From positions 186,001-250,000 of the forward strand of contig JACKEC010000019.1 of assembly GCA_020633195.1 (NCBI GenBank): DNA of 64,000 nt. The letters run 5' to 3'. The notes beneath the pieces are model-generated. The model was given only the letters and a program-made list of their open reading frames with translations. It was not told the origin of the DNA and did no database searches. This stretch comes from Sandaracinaceae bacterium. GTDB lineage: Bacteria > Myxococcota_A > Polyangia > Polyangiales > Sandaracinaceae. Both the position numbers and the translations under genes were made by a program. Below, piece after piece: positions 43,189 through 50,703 of the stretch (positions are counted from its first letter, which is position 1; each line of letters begins with the position of its first letter).

Positions 43189-44661
43189 TCAACCGTTGAC
43201 CGCTCCCAGCCCCCAGAACACGCCGAGGCGCAGGAGCGCGTCCCAGCTCCATATCTCCTGCGGCGTCTCGATCGGCGGCGTGGCGTAGCGCGTCACGTGC
43301 CCCGCGAGCGTCACGGTGACGAAGTCCACCGGCCACCACCGCACCGATGCGCCGCCCGCGAGGGCACCGCCTTCCGTGACGTCCGCCGCGCCCCACCCCA
43401 GCCACAGCGCGTCGAACCGAACCGCGACCTCCAGCGCGCCGCCCGCCCACGCGCCCGAAGAGCCCGGTGCGAGCGTCGGCGCGAACCCGGGCGCACGCGC
43501 GCCACCGAGCGCCACCCACGCGAGCTCGGCGGTCAAACCCGATGAGCGGATCGGGTCGAGCGCGACGCGGGGTGTGCTCGGGTTCCCATCGTCATCGCGT
43601 GAGCGGGACTCCTGGGCCAGCGCGCCCTCGAACGTCAGCCGCACGGTATCGAGGTACGTGATCGCATGCGCTTCGCCGACGAGGCGCTCGCCGCTCACGA
43701 TGGTCGGTCGGTAGTAGACGAAGCCGAGCGGCGCCGTGCCCGCGACGCCGTTGCGGTCGCGCACGCTCTCAATCATCCCGGCGGCGCCAAGCCGGAGCCC
43801 CCAGCCGCGATCCGATGCGGACGCGCCCGACCACGCTCGCCCGAGCACGAGATCGGCGGACGCGTAACCCGCGGGGATCGGCGTGTCGTTGCCGAGGATG
43901 CTCCCCGAACCATTGCCCACGCGCACGATGGCCTCGACGGGCGCCTCGCGCGGCGCGATGCGCACCTCTGCGCCTGCGTCGCGCTGCACGCGAAACGCGG
44001 TGACTACGGGCGCTCGGTCCGGGAACGGCAGCGTGTGCACGGGTTCGAGCCGGAACGAGGGGAAGAGCGGGGTCTTCGCGTATCCCACGCCGACCTCGAG
44101 CCACTCGAACGGGCGGAGGATCACGTAGCCGTCGAGGAGCGCGGCGTGCTCGCCGACCCACTCCGCCGTCGCGACGGCGCGGAGCCATTCGGTCGGCTCG
44201 AAGACGAGCCCGAAGCGGAACCGCGCGAGCGCGAACCCGGACTCGCCTTCGGGCTCGCGCGCGTAAAGGCGTCCGTCGATCTCGCCGAGGAGCGTCGGGC
44301 GGATCACCCGGAGACCATCGAGGAGCCACGCCGGCAGGAGCGATGTCTCCGTCGAGACGGTCGTCTCGACATCGGGGGGCGGCGCCACCTCGGTGCGGAC
44401 ATCGCCTGCATCGCTCGCGGGAGGTCGGGTCTCATCACCGAGATCGGGCGAAGCTCCGGTATCCGGGGAGACTGTCGGTAGCGGCGGTCGCTCTTCCTCC
44501 GGCGCCGGCTCCGTGACCTCGACCATGTCGTCGGGTGGAGGCGTCTCCTCCTGCTGTGCGTGGACGGGCGTCGGCGTCTCCTCCTGCTGTGCGTGGACGG
44601 GCGTCGGCGAGAGGGAGAACGACCACGACGCGACGACGAGCGCGAGCGACGACGAGCGCAC
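43189..44661 (-). CDS. outer-membrane porin-like protein with Pro/Glu-rich linker
   Basis: A 490-residue protein. The signal peptide (SLALVVASWSFSLSPTPVHA) is followed by a second copy of the cleavage region (a 33 bp tandem repeat), an acidic Pro-rich linker of ~75 residues, and a barrel like the 33.4 kb protein (EIDGRLYAREPEGESGFALA, RAVATAEWVGEHAALLDGYV, FEWLEVGVGYAKTPLFPSFR). GTG at 44661, one base behind the stop of the upstream gene, with which it is co-transcribed. Confidence 0.8.
   Translation of the reverse strand: MRSSSLALVVASWSFSLSPTPVHAQQEETPTPVHAQQEETPPPDDMVEVTEPAPEEERPPLPTVSPDTGASPDLGDETRPPASDAGDVRTEVAPPPDVETTVSTETSLLPAWLLDGLRVIRPTLLGEIDGRLYAREPEGESGFALARFRFGLVFEPTEWLRAVATAEWVGEHAALLDGYVILRPFEWLEVGVGYAKTPLFPSFRLEPVHTLPFPDRAPVVTAFRVQRDAGAEVRIAPREAPVEAIVRVGNGSGSILGNDTPIPAGYASADLVLGRAWSGASASDRGWGLRLGAAGMIESVRDRNGVAGTAPLGFVYYRPTIVSGERLVGEAHAITYLDTVRLTFEGALAQESRSRDDDGNPSTPRVALDPIRSSGLTAELAWVALGGARAPGFAPTLAPGSSGAWAGGALEVAVRFDALWLGWGAADVTEGGALAGGASVRWWPVDFVTVTLAGHVTRYATPPIETPQEIWSWDALLRLGVFWGLGAVNG
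44540..44605 (-). repeat. 33 bp tandem duplication at a signal-peptide cleavage site
   Basis: Two identical 33 bp units at 44540-44572 and 44573-44605 encode TPVHAQQEETP twice in frame, so the AHA-like cleavage site VHA-QQ occurs twice. Confidence 0.85.
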
Positions 44662-44662
44662 G

Positions 44663-45586
44663 TCAATCGACCGGCACGATGTGGATGGCATGCTCCACGC
44701 CGTCGGCCTCGTCTGGGTCGTGATCCGCCACGAAGAGCCGGCGACCTGCGGGATCGAACGCGACCCCGCGCACTTGTTGGAAGCCGCCCGCCACGATGGA
44801 GACGGCCCCGGCCGCGTCGACCCGAACCACCTGACCGCCCACGGTGCCCGTGAAGATCGCGCCAGCGCTCCCGAACGCGATGAGATCCGGCGACTCCACC
44901 TCCGCGACGACCTCGAGCTCGGTCGGTGTCGCACGAGGCGCACGGAGAATCTGCCCGAGATCCTGATCGGCGATGTAGAGGTCGGCGTCCGTCGCGAGCA
45001 CGCCCACCGGCTTGACGAGCCCGGTGATGAGCTCAGGCTCCGTGCCGTCCAGCCCGAGCGCCCCTACTGCGCCCACTCGATCGCCGCTCGCCACACGCAC
45101 GAACCACGAGTCGAACAGCGCGCCGTCGGGCGCAACCGTGAGGCCGATGCGACGGCGCTCCACGTCGAGACCCGGAACGATCTGAGGGGACTCGCCCTCC
45201 CGGAGGTAGACGACATCGCCCGCGGTGCCGAAGCCGAAGCGGGTCACGACGAGCGTCCCGTCGCCCATGCGCACCACCTGGCCGAGCCCCGCGCCCGAGC
45301 CGCCGACCGCGGGGAGATCGGCGACCAGGGTGAACCCACCCGCGTCGGTCCAGGTCAGGATGCGGTTCCCGTTGTCGTCGGCGACGAGGAGTCGGCCATC
45401 AGACTCATCCCAGAACAGGCCGTTCGGATCGCCCTCGAGCGCAAGGCGCGTCGGTCCACGAACCACGACGCCCGCATCGGACCCGCTGGAGGCGTCATTT
45501 CCCCCGGCGTCCTCGGAGCTCGCGCTCCCACCGCACGCGGTGACCAGCGACACGGCGAGCGCGCTCATGCAGCGTGCAAACCTCAT
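44663..45586 (-). CDS. beta-propeller lipoprotein
   Basis: A 307-residue lipoprotein (lipobox LVTACGG) with NHL/SMP-30-like blades: LFWDESDGRLLVADDNGNRI, VRMGDGTLVVTRFGFGTAGD, VLATDADLYIADQDLGQILR, VAFDPAGRRLFVADHDPDEA. ATG at 45586 follows GAGGAGGACTCC. It lies between the binding-protein-like regulator (10 bp away) and the porin (1 bp away), so it probably acts with them in the envelope. The ligand is unknown. Confidence 0.82.
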   Translation of the reverse strand: MRFARCMSALAVSLVTACGGSASSEDAGGNDASSGSDAGVVVRGPTRLALEGDPNGLFWDESDGRLLVADDNGNRILTWTDAGGFTLVADLPAVGGSGAGLGQVVRMGDGTLVVTRFGFGTAGDVVYLREGESPQIVPGLDVERRRIGLTVAPDGALFDSWFVRVASGDRVGAVGALGLDGTEPELITGLVKPVGVLATDADLYIADQDLGQILRAPRATPTELEVVAEVESPDLIAFGSAGAIFTGTVGGQVVRVDAAGAVSIVAGGFQQVRGVAFDPAGRRLFVADHDPDEADGVEHAIHIVPVD

Positions 45587-45596
45587 GGAGTCCTCC

Positions 45597-46511
45597 TCAC
45601 GCCGCGCGCACGGTCGCGGCGACCTGACCACTCTCGGATGCCTCGTATCCCAACGCCTCGAGCTCGCGTCGCCAGCGCGCGGACGCGAGCGTGTCCATCA
45701 TCCGCGCGACGCGCGGCTCGGTGAGGCCCTCGCGCGGCACGACGACGTCGAAGCGCTCGCGTGCGAGGGGGACGAAGTCGAGGCCGTAGCTTCGCGCCGC
45801 ATCGTGCGTCGACGGGCCGACGTTCGCGACGCCGAGGGCGACCGCTTGCGCGACCTCGAGGTGCCCGTGCAGCGTCAATACGGCGTGCTCGCCAAGCAGG
45901 GCCGTCGGGAGGCCTGCTCGTCGCAGCTCAGACTCCAGCATGCGGCGGGCTCCCGAGCCCACCTCGCGCAGCGCGATCCTCGTCCCACGACGCGCGAGCG
46001 CGCCGATGTCCCGGACGCCACGCGGGTTGCCGGCTGCGACGACCAGGCCGACCTCCCAGTGCGCGAGCGTTACGACGGCGAGCTCGCGGCCGACTGCTCG
46101 CCGCCTCACCGCCACGAGGTCCGGCGCACCCGTCCTCGCGTCGACGAAGTGGGTACCTCCGACGTGAACGCGATCCGCGGCGAGTGCATCGAGAGCGACG
46201 TCGCTCGAGCGGGGCAGCCAACGAAAGCTCCCGGGTCCCATCGACTCGTTGAGACGGTCCGCCAAGACGCCGAGCGCCGGGGCGCAGCCCGCGAGCAGCA
46301 TCCGGCTGCGGGCGACCTCGGGCGCCGACAGCAACTCCACCGTCGCGCGCGACGGGGTGGCGTCGTGCACGATGGCGGCAAGTCGCGCTGCGTCGCTCGC
46401 GTTCGTCGGGTGCGCGACCCAGCGTCCGCCCACCTCGGCCACGATGGCGCGGCCTTCGAGCGCCTCGGACACCACGACCGCGCACCTCAGCATGCCCGTC
46501 CGTAGTCGCAT
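45597..46511 (-). CDS. periplasmic-binding-fold regulatory protein, cytoplasmic
   Basis: A 304-residue protein with no signal peptide and no clear N-terminal HTH. The C-terminal ~215 residues are a PBP-like domain (PF12727 kind, molybdate/substrate-sensing): LLSAPEVARSRMLLAGCAPA, DVALDALAADRVHVGGTHFV, VGLVVAAGNPRGVRDIGALA, EVAQAVALGVANVGPSTHDA, FDVVVPREG. It may sense the solute handled by the downstream propeller and porin. ATG at 46511 follows GGAGGA. Confidence 0.8.
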   Translation of the reverse strand: MRLRTGMLRCAVVVSEALEGRAIVAEVGGRWVAHPTNASDAARLAAIVHDATPSRATVELLSAPEVARSRMLLAGCAPALGVLADRLNESMGPGSFRWLPRSSDVALDALAADRVHVGGTHFVDARTGAPDLVAVRRRAVGRELAVVTLAHWEVGLVVAAGNPRGVRDIGALARRGTRIALREVGSGARRMLESELRRAGLPTALLGEHAVLTLHGHLEVAQAVALGVANVGPSTHDAARSYGLDFVPLARERFDVVVPREGLTEPRVARMMDTLASARWRRELEALGYEASESGQVAATVRAA

Positions 46512-46994
46512 ACAGTCCTCCGCTCCTCGCTGGTGTCCGCCATCCCGGAGCTCGTGACCCGAGCGCCCGAGCCGCCCTACTGCTCCCGCAGCGGCTACGA
46601 GGTCTCTGGAGCCGCTTCGAGCGCAGGCACGCTGGCCGCTGGCCGGGCCTCGGGCACGAAGATGCAGCGCGGTCGCGCGGCGATTCGATTCTTCGTCTCC
46701 GGGAGGGTCGAAACCCGTCACCCCGCTGGCTCCCCGGGGGGCGTGCCGAGCCGTGCTCTTGGAGGCCGAACCGTGCTGTCGACGGGCGGTCGTAAGTGCG
46801 TGAGACGATTGCGGAAGCACGCGAAACGGCTTGGGTTCTGAGGACCACGCTCACGCGTTTTCAAAACCGCTGCCATCGACCACTCGGCCACTCCTCCTTG
46901 CGGGAGGGAAGCTAGCAGGATCTCCGGTCGAGGCGCGCGACGTGTCGGACTGTGTCAGCCGATCGCTGGCGTGAGGCTTGCTGCAGGAACCGCG
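46512..46994. other. right end of island and flank
   Basis: No gene is supported. At 46717-46737 CGTCACCCCGCTGG-CTCCCCG matches the end of the integrase gene (29268-29288) in 20 of 21 bases. At 46857-46897 is the tRNA-derived repeat. The flank beyond 46900 reads up to the lipoprotein start. Confidence 0.5.
46857..46897. repeat. right attachment repeat (attR), tRNA-Ser(UGA) 5' half
   Basis: A 41 bp copy of the tRNA 5' half including acceptor 5' strand, D arm and the anticodon loop (GTTTTCAAAACCGC). The 3' half is absent, so it cannot form a tRNA. Confidence 0.88.
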
Positions 46995-47237
46995 ATGACT
47001 CGATCACGCTCGCTGCTCGCGCTCCTCTTCGTCGCCGTCGTCGCGCTCCCGGGCTGCGAGGGGAGCAACGCGTGTGGCCCCGAGCGCGCGCCACCCGCTT
47101 CGCTCGGGTGCGAGACGGAGCCGTACTACCGCGGAGAGTGTCCGGGCCAGGATCGCTGGCTCTGCGGCGGGATGCTCTGTGACGCGACCGGCGCGTGCAC
47201 GCCGTTCGACGCCGGCGTCGCGAGCGATGGAGGGTGA
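46995..47237 (+). CDS. small Cys-rich lipoprotein
   Basis: An 80-residue lipoprotein: MTRSRSLLALLFVAVVALPG then Cys (lipobox ALPGC), followed by six more Cys (NACGPERAP, GCETEPYYRGECPGQDRWLC, GGMLCDATGACTP). ATG at 46995; the frame extends upstream but the signal peptide fits here. Function unknown. Confidence 0.75.
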   Translation: MTRSRSLLALLFVAVVALPGCEGSNACGPERAPPASLGCETEPYYRGECPGQDRWLCGGMLCDATGACTPFDAGVASDGG

Positions 47238-47256
47238 CGACCGCGTCTCGGCTGCC

Positions 47257-47631
47257 TCAGCGCTGGCGTCGAACGACGAGGGCGAGCAGCGCGAGCAGCG
47301 CGAGCGGAGCCGAGCCGTGGCCACCGGGCGTCGCCGCGCAGCCGCCGGAGCTCTCCCGCTCGGCCGATGGAGCCGCCGTGGTCTCCGCGGGGGCGGGCTC
47401 GGCGACGGGCTCGGTCGCCGGCTCGGGCGCGGGCTCGGCCTCTGGTGGATCGGCCGACGGTGCGTCGACCTCCGCGGTCGGATCGTCGGGCGCGCAGCCC
47501 CCGCAGCCGTGGTGGTACTGGCTCGGGTTGCAGACCATGTGCTGGCCCGGAGGACAGAGCGGCAGCGAGTCGGCGGCGGCCGGGGCGGCCCCACCGAGCA
47601 GACATGCGAGGACGAGGCCGAGGGTGCGCAT
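47257..47631 (-). CDS. secreted protein with MYXO-CTERM tail
   Basis: A 124-residue protein: signal peptide (MRTLGLVLACLLGGAAPAAA), a short Cys-rich module (LPLCPPGQHMVCNPSQYHHG, CGGCAP), a Glu/Pro/Ala-rich linker, then GGCAATPGGHGSAPLALLAL and VVRRQR, a clear MYXO-CTERM sorting signal. It converges with the preceding lipoprotein. Confidence 0.8.
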   Translation of the reverse strand: MRTLGLVLACLLGGAAPAAADSLPLCPPGQHMVCNPSQYHHGCGGCAPDDPTAEVDAPSADPPEAEPAPEPATEPVAEPAPAETTAAPSAERESSGGCAATPGGHGSAPLALLALLALVVRRQR

Positions 47632-47804
47632 GTCCAGGAGTTGGTCACGGACCGCGGCCTCGATCCAGCACTTCGCGTTGCTCACCGGCCCGATGGAGCG
47701 CGTCGCGTTCCCGCTTGGCGCGGTGCGGCCCCGCGACCCCACCGAATCGGCCGCACAAAGGCCGACTTTTTCGGCGGCCCGATCGATGCGATGATCTTGC
47801 CGCC

Positions 47805-48857
47805 GTGTTGCTCCGACATCTCTCGTCGTGCGTCCTCTTCGCCGCCCTCTGCGCTGGCGGCTGCGCCACGGGGGACGACGGGATCATGCCGCGCGATCAG
47901 GACGGCGGTCGGGTCGACGCCGCGAGCCCGCCCGAGGTCGACGCGAGCTCGCCTTCACCGTGCACGCCGCCTTGCACGGGCACCGACGTCTGCCGCGCCG
48001 GGGTGTGCGTCTCGACGGGGACCGACGCCGACGGAGACGGGGTGGACGCGGCGGTCGACTGCGACGACGGAGACGCGAGCGTCGGCTCGAGCGCCGAGCG
48101 CGAGTGCTCGAGCTCGTGCGGCGCCGGGGTCGAGCGCTGCACCGGGGGCGTGTGGGCGACCTGCACGGCCCCGCTCACGTGCGACTGCGTGGAGGGCTCG
48201 ACGCCGCGGTCCCTCGACTGCGGGATGTGCGGCACGCAGCGGCAGATCTGCTCGGGCGGCGCGTGGGTCGACGACGGCGCGTGCATGGGCTCGGGCGTGT
48301 GCAGCCCCGGGGACGTGGACATGGGGACGACCTGCGGTCGCTGTGGGCGCCAGGAGCGCCACTGCGGCGCCGACTGCCAGTGGGGCCCCATGGCCTGCGT
48401 CGACGAGGGCGAGTGCATGGCCGGCGCGGTCGACACGGAGTCGCGCACGTGCACGCCAGCTTGCGGGGGCACGGAGACCCGGAGCCGGACCTGCAGCTCC
48501 TCGTGCACGTGGGGCACGTTCGGTGGGTTCGCGGGCTGCGCCTCGTGCGGCCCGGTGTGCGGCAACGGCATGTGCGAGACCGGCGAGACATGCGCGGCTT
48601 GCGCCGACTGTCGGTACGGGCACCTCGGCACGGGCGACAACGGCGACTCCTGCGCGGGGGTCCCCGACGGGACCTGGCGCTGCGTGACCCGCAGCTCGGG
48701 CGGCTCCGTCTCGCAGGTCTGCCGCAACGATCCGTCGCGCTGCAGCACGTCGCCGTGCTGGATCAGCTTCAACCTCTCGCCGCGCGACTGCAGCGGCTGC
48801 GTCTGCAGCTTCAGCCTCGCGTGCTGCCAGACCGGCTCCACGAGCGGGGGCTGCTGA
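47805..48857 (+). CDS. Cys-rich lipoprotein with MopE-like motif
   Basis: A 350-residue lipoprotein (LFAALCAGGC lipobox). It has ~45 Cys: a CxxGxxVCRAGVC module, the MopE-type DADGDGVDAAVDCDDGDASV, several CxxG...W modules (GAGVERCTGGVWATC, QRQICSGGAWVDDGAC, RQERHCGADCQWGPMAC) and a CGNGMCETGETCAACADC repeat like those of the 55.3 kb lipoprotein. GTG start at 47805. Extracellular, disulfide-rich; function unknown. Confidence 0.8.
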   Translation: MLLRHLSSCVLFAALCAGGCATGDDGIMPRDQDGGRVDAASPPEVDASSPSPCTPPCTGTDVCRAGVCVSTGTDADGDGVDAAVDCDDGDASVGSSAERECSSSCGAGVERCTGGVWATCTAPLTCDCVEGSTPRSLDCGMCGTQRQICSGGAWVDDGACMGSGVCSPGDVDMGTTCGRCGRQERHCGADCQWGPMACVDEGECMAGAVDTESRTCTPACGGTETRSRTCSSSCTWGTFGGFAGCASCGPVCGNGMCETGETCAACADCRYGHLGTGDNGDSCAGVPDGTWRCVTRSSGGSVSQVCRNDPSRCSTSPCWISFNLSPRDCSGCVCSFSLACCQTGSTSGGC

Positions 48858-48933
48858 CGGTCGCGTCTCTTGGGCTCCTGCCGACCGCGAGCCCGTGTAG
48901 AATGCGCGCTTTCCCATCCTCGGAGGGGTGCAG

Positions 48934-50703
48934 GTGCCCGACACCATCGTTCAGCGGCTGTTCGATCAGGCGAAGAAGCGCGGCGACTCCCCGGCCTACC
49001 TCGTCAAGGACGGGCCGGTCTGGAAGGCGACGAGCTGGACCGACTACGGCGACGAGGTCGAGCGCGCCGCGCGCGCGCTGATCCGGCTCGGGTTCGAGCC
49101 CGGCCAGAAGGGCTGCATCCTCGGCTTCAACCGGCCCGAGTGGGTCGTGTTCGACCTGGCGCTGATGGCCGCGGGCGGCGCGCCGGCGGGGATCTACACG
49201 ACGTGCAGCCCCGACGAGGTCGCGTACATCCTCAACCACTCCGAGGCGCCCGTCGTCCTCCTCGAGGACGTGAAGCAGTGGGAGAAGGTGCTCGCCAAGA
49301 CCGACGAGCTGCCTCACCTGAAGCACGTCGTGATGATGAAGGGCGCCAAGCGGGTCGACGATCCGCGCGTCCTGACGTGGGAGCAGCTCCTGAAGAAGGG
49401 CGAGGGCGACGACGAGGGCGAGCTGCAGCGGCGCGTCGACGCGCTCGAGCCCGACCAGGTCGCGACGCTCATCTACACCTCCGGCACCACCGGCCCGCCC
49501 AAGGCGGTGATGCTCAGCCACGAGAACCTCGCGTGGACCTCGCGCATCCTCGGCCAGGTCGCGGCGATGGAGCCCGGCGGGCGGGTGCTCAGCTACCTGC
49601 CGCTCTCGCACATCGCCGAGCAGATGGCCTCGATCCACGGGCCCATCACGACGGGGGGCACGGTCTATTTCGCCGAGTCGATCGACAAGGTCGCCGACAA
49701 CCTCAAGGACTGCCGGCCCACCTTGTTCTTCGGGGTCCCGCGCATCTGGGAGAAGTTCCACTCCGCGATCGGCGGCAAGCTCGCCGGCGCGACCGGCGCC
49801 AAGGCGCGCATCGCCGGCTGGGCCCGCGGCGTCGGCGTCAAGGTCAACGCGATGAAGATGCGCGGCGAGGAGCCCTCGGGCCTCGACGCGCTGCAGTACG
49901 CCCTCGCGAAGCGCCTCGTGTTCGACAAGCTGAAGGCGGCGATCGGGCTCGACGCGGCGACCACGCTCGTCAGCGGCGCCGCGCCGATCAGCAAGGAGGT
50001 CCTCGAGTTCTTCGCGAGCCTCGACCTGATCGTGCAGGAGGTCTACGGCCAGTCCGAGGACAGCGGCCCGACCTCGTTCAACCTCTTCGGCCGCACGCGG
50101 CTCGGCACCGTCGGCCCGGTGTTCCCCGGCGTCGACGTCCGCATCGCGGAGGACGGCGAGATCCAGGTGAAGGGGCCCAACGTCTTCCTCGGCTACTACA
50201 AGGACGAGGACGCGACCAACGAGGCGCTCGTCGACGGGTGGCTCTGCTCGGGCGACCTCGGGAAGATCGACGACGAGGGCTTCCTCCACATCACCGGTCG
50301 CAAGAAGGACATCATCATCACCGCGGGCGGGAAGAACATCACGCCCAAGAACATCGAGTCGGGGATCAAGAACCACCCGCTCGTGCACGAGGCGGTGGTG
50401 ATCGGTGACCGGCGCAAGTTCCTCACCGCGGTCGTGTCGCCCGACCTCGAGGCGTTCGAGGCGTGGAAGAAGGAGCGCGGGCTCTCCGGCGCGCCGCACG
50501 AGCTCCGCGAGGTCCACGACTCGATCTGGGAGGCCGTCGAGGCCGTCAACGCGAAGCTCGCGCGGGTGGAGCAGGTGAAGAAGATCGCCATCCTCCCGCG
50601 CCCCCTCAGCATCGAGGAGGGCGAGCTCACGCCGACGCTCAAGGTGAAGCGGGCGAAGGTGAGCGAGCACTTCACGAACGAGATCGAAGCGCTCTACGCG
50701 TGA
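48934..50703 (+). CDS. long-chain acyl-CoA synthetase (FadD15-like)
   Basis: A 589-residue AMP-forming ligase activating fatty acids to acyl-CoA. ATP/AMP motif LIYTSGTTGPPKAVM, L motif YGQSEDSGPTSFN, YLPLSHIAEQM, and the C-terminal GWLCSGDLGKIDDEGFL, GRKKDIIITAGGKNITP with the catalytic-Lys region. GTG at 48934 has GGAGG 7 bases upstream, better than an in-frame GTG at 48928. The stop overlaps the nucleoside transporter as GTGA. Confidence 0.94.
   Translation: MPDTIVQRLFDQAKKRGDSPAYLVKDGPVWKATSWTDYGDEVERAARALIRLGFEPGQKGCILGFNRPEWVVFDLALMAAGGAPAGIYTTCSPDEVAYILNHSEAPVVLLEDVKQWEKVLAKTDELPHLKHVVMMKGAKRVDDPRVLTWEQLLKKGEGDDEGELQRRVDALEPDQVATLIYTSGTTGPPKAVMLSHENLAWTSRILGQVAAMEPGGRVLSYLPLSHIAEQMASIHGPITTGGTVYFAESIDKVADNLKDCRPTLFFGVPRIWEKFHSAIGGKLAGATGAKARIAGWARGVGVKVNAMKMRGEEPSGLDALQYALAKRLVFDKLKAAIGLDAATTLVSGAAPISKEVLEFFASLDLIVQEVYGQSEDSGPTSFNLFGRTRLGTVGPVFPGVDVRIAEDGEIQVKGPNVFLGYYKDEDATNEALVDGWLCSGDLGKIDDEGFLHITGRKKDIIITAGGKNITPKNIESGIKNHPLVHEAVVIGDRRKFLTAVVSPDLEAFEAWKKERGLSGAPHELREVHDSIWEAVEAVNAKLARVEQVKKIAILPRPLSIEEGELTPTLKVKRAKVSEHFTNEIEALYA

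Larger units (their letters stand above)
29159..46897. mobile_element. 17.7 kb genomic island integrated at tRNA-Ser(UGA)
   Basis: The island is bounded by 41 bp direct repeats (29159-29199 and 46857-46897, two mismatches). The left copy is the 5' half of the intact tRNA-Ser(UGA), up to the anticodon loop; the right copy is a remnant of that half. A tyrosine integrase faces the tRNA, with an excisionase-like gene behind it. A truncated TraD and a decayed transposition ATPase indicate a degenerate conjugative ancestor. The cargo is porins, a two-component system, MgtC, KefB and envelope proteins. Confidence 0.85.
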
